Source: Rhodospirillales bacterium
GTDB taxonomy: Bacteria; Pseudomonadota; Alphaproteobacteria; Acetobacterales; Acetobacteraceae
Reading direction: 5' to 3'
DNA length: 8,935 nucleotides
NCBI GenBank assembly: GCA_025352915.1
Contig: JANXSA010000157.1
Location: forward strand, 1-8,935
In this document: piece after piece, positions 1 through 7,418 of the stretch
Position numbering within the stretch: position 1 is the first letter of the stretch
Layout of the letters: every line of letters begins with the position of its first letter
Made by a program: the position numbers and the translations under genes
Notes under the pieces: model-generated
What the model was told of the DNA's origin: nothing
Database searches by the model: none
What the model saw: the letters and a program-made list of their open reading frames with translations, nothing else

Positions 1-66
1 CCGATCCTCGAATGTACCCGGCCAACACCACGCGCTGCCTGACTCGCCCAGCACGACGACACGCAA
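1..66 (-). CDS. 5' end of an unrecognised gene, partial
   Basis: Reading leftward on the minus strand, a perfect AGGAGG at 78-73 is followed after six bases by a TTG at 66-64, then 22 open codons to the window edge. The peptide starts MRVVVLGESGSAWCWPGTFE. It begins with a short hydrophobic beta-strand-like run and a Gly-Glu-Ser-Gly stretch. That stretch is not a Walker A motif, because no GK(S/T) follows, and there are two Trp close together. I do not recognise the family, and 22 residues are too few to assign one. The ideal ribosome binding site and spacing are the main support for a real gene. It is transcribed divergently from hsdR, so the two 5' ends share about 77 bp. Gene call moderately sure; product unknown. 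Confidence 0.5.
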   Translation of the reverse strand, partial: MRVVVLGESGSAWCWPGTFEDR

Positions 67-72
67 TCGACG

Positions 73-78
73 CCTCCT
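73..78 (-). promoter_or_regulatory. Shine-Dalgarno site of the leftward gene
   Basis: CCTCCT on the plus strand reads AGGAGG on the minus strand, six bases before a TTG codon at 66-64. It is a perfect match to the anti-Shine-Dalgarno consensus, and it is what decides the non-ATG start of the leftward gene. Confidence 0.5.
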
Positions 79-143
79 AACCGAGCTTAAATTCCAAACC
101 CGGCTGTATCAAAGTCGTTGACACGTTCCGTTGCCTGATCCGG

Positions 144-3100
144 TTGCGGCAGTTTGGCGAAGTCCTGGCACAGGAGGTGGCTGCCCGGACCGGAGCGTTC
201 ACATCGACGGATGAGAAGCAGGCCGACTTGCTGCGCCGCCTAGGTGCGGAGGGTACACTCGACCGTGACGTCCTGGACCTTTTTCATGCCATCAGGCGGG
301 CTGGGAACGAGGCGACACATGAAGATCGGGGCGATCATGCGACCGCTCTGACCTGCCTCAAGCTAGCGCGACAGCTTGCTGTTTGGTTCCACCGCACCTT
401 TGCTGATCGGTCATACCGGGCGGGACCCTTCGTACCTCCGGCCCGCCCGCCTGATGCAGCGGGCGCGCTGCAGGCAGAACTCGACCGTCTATCCGCCGAG
501 AGAGATGCAGCCCTGACCGAGGCTGAGCGGGCCCGCGAGGCAGAGGCATTGGAACGTGCCGCCCGCTTGACTGCCGAGCAACGAGCCGAGGAGAACGCGG
601 TCTGGGAGCAGCTGGCCGCGGAAGCCGAGGCTGACAAGCTGGCCCTGGCACAGGAATTGTCGGCTATCCAGGCGGCCGCCGCTGCCGCTCCCCCTCTTGC
701 CGTCGCAGCCATGGTGACGGGCGCTCACGAGGCCGCCCGGCAGATTAACCTGGACGAGGCCGACACACGCGCCCTGATCGACCGTCAGCTTCGGTTGCGG
801 GGATGGGATGCCGATACCGCAACACTCCGACACGCATCCGGCACCCGACCGGCCAAGGGGCGCAACTTGGCGATCGCTGAGTGGCCGACTGCGAATGGGC
901 CGGCGGACTACGTGCTGTTCGTCGGTTTGACGTGCGTTGGGATCGTGGAGGCAAAGCGTCGCAACCGCGACGTGTCCGCGCTGATCGACCAGGCTGGCCG
1001 GTACGCCCAGGGATTCCTGGCTGAACCCGGAATGGACATTCCGGCGGGTGGCCCGTGGCGCGCCGACGCACAAGGGGTGGCCCCTGCCTATCGGTTGCCG
1101 TTCCTCTTCTCGGCCAATGGCCGCGGCTATCACAAGCAGTTCGAGACCCAGTCCGGCATCTGGTTCCGCGATGCCCGCCTGCCCACCAACCTTCGGCGAC
1201 CAATGCCCGACTGGTACACGCCCGAGGGCCTCATCGGCCTGCTCGGCCAGGACCTTGCCCAGGCCCAGGCGGACCTCGCCGCGAAGCCCTTCGATTTCGG
1301 CTTCGACCTGCGGCCTTACCAGAAGCGTGCCATACAGGCCGTTGAACAGGCGCTCACCGAGGACGGCCGGCGCTCCATGATGCTCGCCATGGCGACCGGT
1401 ACCGGCAAGACGAAGCTCGCCATCGCCATGCTCTACCGGCTCCTGGCCACTCGCCGGTTTCGCCGGGTCTGCTTCGTGGTGGATCGCACCGCCCTCGGCG
1501 AGCAGGCTGCCGGCGAGTTCAAGACCACTCGCGTCATCGGCGCCAACACCTTCGCCGACACGTTCGGGCTGAAGGAACTGGGCGACACCAAGCCCGACGA
1601 GGCCACCAAGGTCCATATCTGCACCATCCAGTCGCTGGTGAAACGCGTCGTCGGCGCCGACGTTCCGGAGGATGTGCCGGCGGTCGACACCTATGACCTG
1701 ATCGTCGTGGACGAATGCCACCGCGGCTACACGCTCGACCGCGAGATGGGTGACACCGAGGCCTCCTTCCGCAGTGAAGCCGACTACGTCTCCAAATACC
1801 GCCGCGTGCTGGAGCACTTCGACGCCGTGAAGATCGGCCTCACCGCCACCCCGGCGTTGCACACCACCGAGATATTCGGGCGGCCCATCTTCACCTATGG
1901 CCTGCGCGAGGCAGTCATCGACGGCTACCTGATCGACCAGGAACCGCCAATCCGCATCGAAACCGCGCTTTCTGTGGCAGGCATCCACTTCCGCCAAGGC
2001 GAGGACCTGCCGCTGCTCAACCCGCACACGCGCGCCATCGACCTCACCACGGCGCCGGACGATGTCGACTTCGAGGTGGAGAGCTTCAACCGCCGGGTCC
2101 TGACCCAGGAGTTCAACCGCGTCGTCGCCGAGGAACTGGCTCAGCACATCGACCCCAGCCTGCCGGGCAAAACCCTGGTCTTCGCCGCCACCGACATCCA
2201 CGCCGATGTCGTGGTCCAGGCTCTCAAGACCGCCTTTGCCCGCACCTATGGCGGTATCGACGATGCGGCAGTTGCCAAGATCACCGGCAGCATCGATCGG
2301 CCCGGCCAGATGATCCGACGGTTCCGCAATGACGACATGCCTAAGGTCGCCGTGACGGTCGATCTGCTTACCACCGGCATCGATGTGCCCAGCATCGTGA
2401 ACCTGGTCTTCCTGCGGCGTGTCAACAGCCGCATCCTCTATGATCAGATGATCGGCCGCGCCACTCGCCGCTGCGATGCTATCGGCAAAGAGACCTTCCG
2501 CGTCTTCGACGCCGTGCGGCAGTACGACGCCATCCAGGACTTCACAGAGATGAAGCCCGTCGTCGTCAACCCGAACCTCTCCTTTGCTCGGCTGCTGGAA
2601 GAACTCACCGCCGCCACCGACCCGGCGGTTCGTGCCTTGGTGCGTGACCAGCTCCTGGTTCGGTTGAGCCGTCGCCTCAACCGCCTGCCCCCCGAAGCCG
2701 CCGAGGCGTGGCGGAGCGAAGCCGGCGAAGACCCGGCCGCGTCGCTGGACCGCGCCCGCAATGCCTCGCCGGATGAACTTGCCGGCTGGGTGCGGACCCG
2801 CCCCAACCTTGGCGCCATCCTGGATTGGCGGCCCGAGGGTGGCACACCCATTCCCCTGGCCGTGTCGTACCATCCCGATAGCCACCACGCGACGACCGTC
2901 GGCTACGGCACCGCCGGTCGGCCACAGGACTACCTTTCGGCCTTCGCCACCTTCCTGCGCGAGAACGGCAACCGCGTTCCGGCCTTGTCCCTGGTGCTCA
3001 CCCGGCCGCGCGAGCTGACCCGCGCCGCGCTGAAGGAGCTGGCCCTGGCCCTGCAGGAACAGCACTTCACCGAAGCCACTCTCCGCGCCGCCTACCGCGA

Positions 3101-3425
3101 CGCCAGCAACCAGGATATTGCTGCCGGGCTGATCGGCTTCGTTCGCCGGGCTGCCCTGGGCGACGCGCTGGAGCCTTGGCCGCTACGCGTGGACCGCGCT
3201 ATGGCCCGCCTGCGCGCCCGTCAGGCCTGGACCGCGCCGCAACGCCAATGGCTCGACCGCATCGCCACCTTGGTGAAGGAGATGGGCGTTGCCGACCCCG
3301 CACTGGTCGACGAGGGCCTGTTCGCCCAACATGGCGGCATGAAACGCCTTAACACCGTGTTCAGCGGCCGGCTCGCCGAGCTGTTCGGCGACATCAACGA
3401 GGAAGTCTGGAAACCTGCTGCATGA
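144..3425 (+). CDS. hsdR: Type I restriction enzyme, R (endonuclease/translocase) subunit, probably N-terminally shortened
   Basis: HsdR is the ATP-driven DNA translocase and nuclease of the HsdR-HsdM-HsdS complex; it cleaves DNA lacking host methylation. Visible domains over 1093 residues: a DUF4145-like N-terminal region (about 1-85); an Ala/Glu-rich coiled coil (about 105-180); the PD-(D/E)xK nuclease with D255 and E269-A270-K271; and an SF2 helicase with Walker A ATGTGKT (417-423), DECH (523-526), TAT (567-569), TTGIDVP (743-749) and QMIGRATR (768-775). A C-terminal helical region (about 900-1080) resembles the EcoEI R C-terminal domain. The start is uncertain. The only ATG/GTG/TTG in frame after the stop at 78-80 is this TTG, and it has no clear Shine-Dalgarno. 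Codons just upstream (129-143, reading RCLIR) continue the family's conserved CLI(K/R)LRQFGE segment, so homology seems to run past the start. The stop overlaps the hsdM ATG by four bases. Function very likely; whether the shortened N-terminus is active is open. Confidence 0.93.
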   Translation: MRQFGEVLAQEVAARTGAFTSTDEKQADLLRRLGAEGTLDRDVLDLFHAIRRAGNEATHEDRGDHATALTCLKLARQLAVWFHRTFADRSYRAGPFVPPARPPDAAGALQAELDRLSAERDAALTEAERAREAEALERAARLTAEQRAEENAVWEQLAAEAEADKLALAQELSAIQAAAAAAPPLAVAAMVTGAHEAARQINLDEADTRALIDRQLRLRGWDADTATLRHASGTRPAKGRNLAIAEWPTANGPADYVLFVGLTCVGIVEAKRRNRDVSALIDQAGRYAQGFLAEPGMDIPAGGPWRADAQGVAPAYRLPFLFSANGRGYHKQFETQSGIWFRDARLPTNLRRPMPDWYTPEGLIGLLGQDLAQAQADLAAKPFDFGFDLRPYQKRAIQAVEQALTEDGRRSMMLAMATGTGKTKLAIAMLYRLLATRRFRRVCFVVDRTALGEQAAGEFKTTRVIGANTFADTFGLKELGDTKPDEATKVHICTIQSLVKRVVGADVPEDVPAVDTYDLIVVDECHRGYTLDREMGDTEASFRSEADYVSKYRRVLEHFDAVKIGLTATPALHTTEIFGRPIFTYGLREAVIDGYLIDQEPPIRIETALSVAGIHFRQGEDLPLLNPHTRAIDLTTAPDDVDFEVESFNRRVLTQEFNRVVAEELAQHIDPSLPGKTLVFAATDIHADVVVQALKTAFARTYGGIDDAAVAKITGSIDRPGQMIRRFRNDDMPKVAVTVDLLTTGIDVPSIVNLVFLRRVNSRILYDQMIGRATRRCDAIGKETFRVFDAVRQYDAIQDFTEMKPVVVNPNLSFARLLEELTAATDPAVRALVRDQLLVRLSRRLNRLPPEAAEAWRSEAGEDPAASLDRARNASPDELAGWVRTRPNLGAILDWRPEGGTPIPLAVSYHPDSHHATTVGYGTAGRPQDYLSAFATFLRENGNRVPALSLVLTRPRELTRAALKELALALQEQHFTEATLRAAYRDASNQDIAAGLIGFVRRAALGDALEPWPLRVDRAMARLRARQAWTAPQRQWLDRIATLVKEMGVADPALVDEGLFAQHGGMKRLNTVFSGRLAELFGDINEEVWKPAA

Positions 3426-4876
3426 GTGGAACCCGCGACATCGTCCAGAAGCTCTGGAACCTCTGCAACATCCTGCGCGACGATGGCATCACCTATCAGG
3501 CCTACGTCACCGAGCTTACCTATCTGCTGTTCCTCAAAATGCTGGCTGAGACCGACCGCCAAGCCGTACTGCCGGAGGATTGCCGTTGGGCCGGGCTGAC
3601 GTCGCGCGAGGGCGATGCCCTGCTCACCCACTACCGCAGCGTGCTGCTGAAGCTGGGCACCACTGGCAGCCCATCCATCCGCACCATCTACGCCGATGCG
3701 CAAACGTCCCTGCGCAAGCCCGCCAACCTGTGCGAGCTGGTGGGCCAGATCGACAAGCTCGATTGGTATTCAGCCAAGGAGGATGGGCTAGGTGACCTCT
3801 ACGAGGGCCTGCTGGAGAAGAACGCCGCCGAGAAGAAATCCGGCGCCGGGCAGTACTTCACTCCCCGCCCGCTGATCAACTGCATGGTTCGGCTGCTGAA
3901 GCCGCAGCCGGGCGAGGTGATCCAGGACCCCGCGGCGGGAACGGGTGGCTTCCTGGTCGCCGCCGACCGCTACATCAAGGCGCAGACCGATGACCTGTTC
4001 GCCCTGCCGAAGGCGCAGCAGGAATACCAACGGCGCTGGGCCTATGCCGGGCTAGAGCTGGTGCCCGACACCCATCGCCTGCTGATGATGAACCTGTTGC
4101 TGCACGGGATCGAGCCGGAACTGGTGCGCGGCGGTGACACCATGGGGCCGGACGGCGAGGCGCTGGGGACGGCCGACGTGATTCTGTCCAACCCGCCCTT
4201 CGGCACCAAGAAGGGCGGCGGGCGGCCGGTGCGACCCGACTTCACCATCACCTCCGACACCTCGAACAAGCAGTTGGCCTTCGTGGAGCACATCGTGCGT
4301 GCCCTGAAACCGGGTGGGCGAGCGGCGATCGTGCTGCCGGACAACGTGCTGTTCGCCGACGGGGCTGGCCGGCAGTTGCGCGAATGGATGATGGAGCTGG
4401 CCGACCTGCACACCATCCTGCGGCTGCCGACCGGCATCTTCTACGCTCAGGGGGTAAAGACCAACGTGCTGTTCCTGCGCCGCGGCACCGCGTCGCGCGG
4501 CAACACCAAGGCGGTGTGGGTCTACGACCTGCGCGCTGGCCAGCCCTCCTACGGCAAGACCCGCCCGTTGAAAGTCGAGGATTTCGCTCCGTTCGAGGCC
4601 GCCTATGGCGACGACCCGAACGGCACGGCACCACGCACCGACGAAGGACCGGAGGGTCGCTTCCGCCGCTTCACCCGCGAGGAGGTGCGGATGCGCGCCG
4701 AAAATCTCGATATCGCCTGGCTGCGTGGCAGCGACGTGGCGGGCGAGGATGAACTGGAGGAGCCGGAGGACATCGCCGAGGCGATCCGCACGCATTTGCA
4801 GCGGGCGGTGGTGGAGATTGAGGGGCTCGTCGACGAACTGAGCATACCGTCGACGAGCAAGGAAGACGCAGTTTGA
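3422..4876 (+). CDS. hsdM: Type I restriction-modification DNA methyltransferase (M) subunit
   Basis: HsdM transfers a methyl group from S-adenosylmethionine to the N6 of adenine at the site chosen by HsdS; two copies join one HsdS. The 484-residue protein has the usual helical HsdM N-terminal domain (about 1-130), which contacts the specificity subunit. The catalytic fold follows, with the motif X region GQYFTPRPLI (143-152), SAM-binding motif I DPAAGTGGF (169-177) and catalytic motif IV NPPF (257-260). All key residues are intact and the length is typical, so it should be active. The ATG overlaps the hsdR stop as ATGA, implying translational coupling; the hsdS start overlaps the hsdM stop as TTGA. 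The last coding bases (4825-4858) contain a strong inverted repeat next to the hsdS ribosome binding site. Codon use is strongly GC-biased, unlike the variable parts of hsdS. Confidence 0.96.
   Translation: MSGTRDIVQKLWNLCNILRDDGITYQAYVTELTYLLFLKMLAETDRQAVLPEDCRWAGLTSREGDALLTHYRSVLLKLGTTGSPSIRTIYADAQTSLRKPANLCELVGQIDKLDWYSAKEDGLGDLYEGLLEKNAAEKKSGAGQYFTPRPLINCMVRLLKPQPGEVIQDPAAGTGGFLVAADRYIKAQTDDLFALPKAQQEYQRRWAYAGLELVPDTHRLLMMNLLLHGIEPELVRGGDTMGPDGEALGTADVILSNPPFGTKKGGGRPVRPDFTITSDTSNKQLAFVEHIVRALKPGGRAAIVLPDNVLFADGAGRQLREWMMELADLHTILRLPTGIFYAQGVKTNVLFLRRGTASRGNTKAVWVYDLRAGQPSYGKTRPLKVEDFAPFEAAYGDDPNGTAPRTDEGPEGRFRRFTREEVRMRAENLDIAWLRGSDVAGEDELEEPEDIAEAIRTHLQRAVVEIEGLVDELSIPSTSKEDAV
4825..4858. 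repeat. 11-bp perfect inverted repeat (hairpin) at the hsdM-hsdS junction
   Basis: GCTCGTCGACG at 4825-4835 is the exact reverse complement of CGTCGACGAGC at 4848-4858, with a 12-base spacer (4836-4847). Each arm also contains the palindrome GTCGAC. The 3' arm ends immediately before the purine-rich ribosome binding site of hsdS (4859-4865). There is no T run after it, so it is not an intrinsic terminator. It could form an RNA hairpin that tunes HsdS translation or mRNA ends; that role is inferred. Confidence 0.75.
4859..4865 (+). promoter_or_regulatory. Ribosome binding site for the TTG start of hsdS
   Basis: AAGGAAG lies seven bases before the TTG at 4873-4875 and directly after the 3' arm of the hsdM-hsdS inverted repeat. 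It supports the TTG start of hsdS, which overlaps the hsdM stop as TTGA. Confidence 0.55.
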
Positions 4877-6327
4877 AAAGTGGATGGTTTCGCTCGGTGG
4901 ATAGAGAAGTCGAGACACCCAACTTAGGCTCGTGGCCGATCCCAACCTCCTGGGCTTGGAAGCACATTGCAGATGTTGGTCGCGTTGGTCTTGGACGGCA
5001 ACGGTCACCTGTGAACCATACCGGGCCTCACATGAGACCATATGTGCGTGCCGCTAACGTAGCATGGTCGGGTTTAAATCTGGCTGATGTAAAGGAGATG
5101 AACTTTGACCCTGCTGACTTTGAGCGATTCAAGCTCGCACCTGGCGACGTGCTCTTAAACGAAGGGTCGGGAAGCGCTCGTGAGGTAGGAAAGCCTGCAA
5201 TCTGGCGAGGTGAGATCGCAAATTGTTGCTTCCAAAACACACTACTTCGCATACAGCCGGTTTCGTGTACGTCAGAGTATATGCATGCGTATTTGATGCA
5301 TGCTGCAAAGACAGGTGCATTTGTGTCAAAGACACAGGGGGTCAATATCCACCATATCGGTCGAGAGGGACTCGCGCGCTTCCCTATTCCCGTCCCTCCC
5401 CTCGCCGAGCAACGCCGGATCGTCGCTCGGATCGAAGCCCTGTTCGCCCGCACCCGCCGCGCCCGCATGGACCTCGAACGGGTTGCACCACTAGTGGCAC
5501 GGTATCAAAGCAGGATGCTCGATCGTTCTCTCGAGCGAGGACGCGAAAATGGATGGCCTTACCTCTCTCTCACTGACTTGGCTCTCGAAACGCGGAATGG
5601 CCTCTCCGCTAAGCCGTCCGATGAACCACCAGGGATCCCGATCCTTCGGATTTCGGCCGTGCGCCCAGGGCGGGTGAACCTCCATGACACGAGGTTTCAT
5701 CGATCGACGCACCCCGAGGAACATCGCAGTTACAATCTACGAAATGGCGATCTACTCTTCGTCCGATTTAACGGAAATCCTGAATTCGTTGCGGCCTGCG
5801 GTATGGTGCGTGAGCTAGATGGTGAGTGCGTCTACCCTGATAAGTTGATCCGACTGAGGCCAGATCCGTCAAAGGCACTAGCTGAGTACATCGAACTGAT
5901 CGCTGCGTCTGGTGCAGCCCGAGAACAGCTATCTGACTACATCAAGACAGCCGCAGGTCAGCACGGCATCTCGGGGGCCGACCTCCGGACAATCCGCCTT
6001 CCTGTCCCAAGCCTCAAAGAACAGGCACACCTAACGACAACCATTAGGGCGGCCAACGCCAGAGCTCAAGCCGCCGATCACAACGCAACTCGTGCCCTTG
6101 CGCTTCTCGACCACCTTGAACAGTCCATCCTGACCCGCGCCTTCCGCGGAGAACTCGTGCCGCAGGAACGGAACGACGAACCGGCGTCAGTTGCACCGGC
6201 ACGGCATGCGGCGACATCGGCCGCGCAAAAATCGACACGCGGTCGACCAAAGAAGCTGGCCGCAACCGAATTGTTCGAAACTTCCGACTACAATGGTCCC
6301 CACGCAGAGAGTGGGGTGAAGATGTGA
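4873..6327 (+). CDS. hsdS: Type I restriction-modification specificity (S) subunit
   Basis: HsdS recognises the bipartite DNA target and holds HsdM and HsdR. The 484 residues show the classic two-TRD layout: TRD1 (about 20-175); a central conserved helix region (about 174-218) with PIPVPPLAEQRRIVARIEAL; TRD2 (about 226-378); and a second conserved region (about 376-430) with LPVPSLKEQ and ending SILTRAFRGELVPQ. The TRDs set the sequence specificity, which cannot be read from sequence alone. The TTG start is supported by AAGGAAG seven bases upstream and by the TTGA overlap with hsdM. DNA coding for the TRDs is far less GC-rich than the conserved parts: 26/60 G+C at 5221-5280 and 31/60 at 5701-5760, against 44/60 at 5401-5460. 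This is the usual sign of TRD exchange by recombination. A tail after residue 430 is basic and contains GRPKK (457-461), resembling an AT-hook core. No frameshift or truncation is seen. Confidence 0.94.
   Translation: MKSGWFRSVDREVETPNLGSWPIPTSWAWKHIADVGRVGLGRQRSPVNHTGPHMRPYVRAANVAWSGLNLADVKEMNFDPADFERFKLAPGDVLLNEGSGSAREVGKPAIWRGEIANCCFQNTLLRIQPVSCTSEYMHAYLMHAAKTGAFVSKTQGVNIHHIGREGLARFPIPVPPLAEQRRIVARIEALFARTRRARMDLERVAPLVARYQSRMLDRSLERGRENGWPYLSLTDLALETRNGLSAKPSDEPPGIPILRISAVRPGRVNLHDTRFHRSTHPEEHRSYNLRNGDLLFVRFNGNPEFVAACGMVRELDGECVYPDKLIRLRPDPSKALAEYIELIAASGAAREQLSDYIKTAAGQHGISGADLRTIRLPVPSLKEQAHLTTTIRAANARAQAADHNATRALALLDHLEQSILTRAFRGELVPQERNDEPASVAPARHAATSAAQKSTRGRPKKLAATELFETSDYNGPHAESGVKM
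6298..6316. repeat. Small hairpin at the 3' end of hsdS
   Basis: CCCCAC (6298-6303) and GTGGGG (6311-6316) can form a 6-bp stem with a 7-base loop, just before the hsdS stop and within the convergent junction with the leftward gene ending at 6358. No T run follows on either strand, so a terminator role is weakly supported. Confidence 0.3.
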
Positions 6328-6357
6328 CGTTCCGTGGGCCTCTCCGTCAGCGTGGGA

Positions 6358-7395
6358 TCACTGCCGCGCCAGCCAGGCGAGGTCGCGCGGCTGGTCGCCC
6401 TTATGTGACACCAGCACGTCCCATCCGCCCCCGTCGCTCCGCCGGGCATAGACGCGGCCAGCGTCATCCTGGCCGTTGCTGACATGCCGTTCCCACCACC
6501 CCTCGGCGGCATGGATCTTCTTCCACCCCGCGGGTGGCATGGCACTGGTGTGCAACTCGCCCAGAGCCCGCCACAACGCCCGCCGTCCGGCGAACTCCAC
6601 CGCCACAACCGTCGCGCTGTCGCGCACCAGTTGCAGCTTTGGCAACAGCGTCGCCAGCACCAGTGCCACTTCCTCCTGCAAGCGCGGCGGCACGGCCGGG
6701 CGCGGCACGGGGGCGGCGGCCTGGGTCTCGGCCAGCGCCCGCAGGCGTTGTTCCTCGGCCAACGCCTCTTCGGCGAGTGCCTGTTGGAAGGCGGCTTCCT
6801 CGGCGGTGGCGGCTGCCCGCCGCCGCAGCGTCGCCAGTTCAGCCTGCAACCCGGCCTCACGCTGGCGCGCGGCCAGCAGGTCGGTCTCCAGCAGCCGGAT
6901 GCGCAATTTCTGCAACGAGGGTGCGGGATCGTTGGCGCTGCGGTCGAACACGCCCGCCAGCGCCGCGTCGATCGCCTCATCCGGTACGGCGGCGATGCGG
7001 ACAAACCAGTCGGGGGCGACACCCTCGGGTGGATCGCCGAGGTAGCGGCCCATCCGCAGCACCTTAATGCCGGCGCCGCGCAGCGCCACCACCGCGCCGT
7101 CGCACACGGCGCGATCGCCCTCCACCAGCACATAGGCCTCGGTCGCGCCGGAGATCATGGCATAGCGCGACCGCTTCGCCTGGGCGGCGGCCCGGCATGC
7201 TTGCACCGGCACAGCGCTATGGCTGATGTCGATGTGGCCGCCATCGGTCAGCGCGAACACCAAGCCGCGCCATGCGGCCCCCATTCGGCCATCAGGCATC
7301 ACCCAAAGGTCGCAAAGGCGCGTCTCCAGTTCCTCTGCCCCGTCCATGACGGCAATCTCGCGCTGGTTCGCCGTGTCGTGTTGCTCCACTGCCAC
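6358..7395 (-). CDS. Unrecognised protein with central coiled coil and compact C-terminal domain
   Basis: I do not recognise this family. From the GTG at 7395 it has 345 residues. Residues 17-145 look alpha/beta, including a strand-helix-strand stretch AYVLVEGDRAVCDGAVVALR (87-106). Residues 160-225 are a Glu/Ala/Arg-rich coiled coil. A Pro-rich break (229-237) precedes a compact end domain (about 238-345) with a strand (TVVAVEF), a helix, WKKIHAAEGWWERH (291-304) and a terminal beta hairpin GRVYARR / WDVLVSHKGDQ. The order of this last part faintly recalls RelE/HigB toxins, but no catalytic set is demonstrable. No signal peptide or membrane segment is seen. The start is uncertain: GTG 7395 has AAAGGGGGG just upstream; GTG 7389 has better spacing; ATG 7347 lacks a clear Shine-Dalgarno. 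A TTG at 7446 would overlap the rightward gene. The gene converges on hsdS with 30 bp between stops and diverges from the ZorA-like gene. Other frames here are also open, but this one gives the most protein-like sequence. Confidence 0.75.
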   Translation of the reverse strand: MAVEQHDTANQREIAVMDGAEELETRLCDLWVMPDGRMGAAWRGLVFALTDGGHIDISHSAVPVQACRAAAQAKRSRYAMISGATEAYVLVEGDRAVCDGAVVALRGAGIKVLRMGRYLGDPPEGVAPDWFVRIAAVPDEAIDAALAGVFDRSANDPAPSLQKLRIRLLETDLLAARQREAGLQAELATLRRRAAATAEEAAFQQALAEEALAEEQRLRALAETQAAAPVPRPAVPPRLQEEVALVLATLLPKLQLVRDSATVVAVEFAGRRALWRALGELHTSAMPPAGWKKIHAAEGWWERHVSNGQDDAGRVYARRSDGGGWDVLVSHKGDQPRDLAWLARQ

Positions 7396-7418
7396 CGCCC
7401 CCCTTTCGGATCGCCCGC
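7396..7418. promoter_or_regulatory. Very short divergent gap between the leftward gene and the ZorA-like gene
   Basis: If the leftward gene starts at GTG 7395, only 23 bp separate it from the ATG at 7419, too little for two promoters. With the ATG at 7347 the gap is 71 bp. I see no convincing -35/-10 pair on either strand. At least one promoter probably lies inside the opposite coding sequence, or one start is misassigned. Confidence 0.3.

Noticed and set aside
118..146. A TTGACA -35-like hexamer at 118-123 upstream of hsdR.
   Set aside because: With a 17-base spacer the -10 position (141-146) reads CGGTTG, which does not resemble TATAAT and lies inside the coding start, so no promoter is claimed.
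489..3065. An 858-codon open frame on the minus strand opposite hsdR.
   Set aside because: It is antisense to hsdR, which carries every expected nuclease and helicase motif. Long antisense frames are common in GC-rich genes, and its translation shows no recognisable domain.
4052..5041. A 329-codon minus-strand frame opposite hsdM and the start of hsdS.
   Set aside because: It lies opposite clear hsdM motifs, and its translation has a low-information, His/Gln/Arg-rich look typical of shadow frames.
5281..5303. Direct repeat ATGCATGC at 5281-5288 and 5296-5303 within hsdS.
   Set aside because: It is explained by two Met-His-Ala codon sets (MHAYLMHA) in TRD1; it is too short to be a phase-variable tract or recombination site.
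6298..6330. The CCCCAC/GTGGGG hairpin as an intrinsic terminator for hsdS.
   Set aside because: The stem is only 6 bp, it is inside the coding sequence, and no T-rich run follows on either strand.
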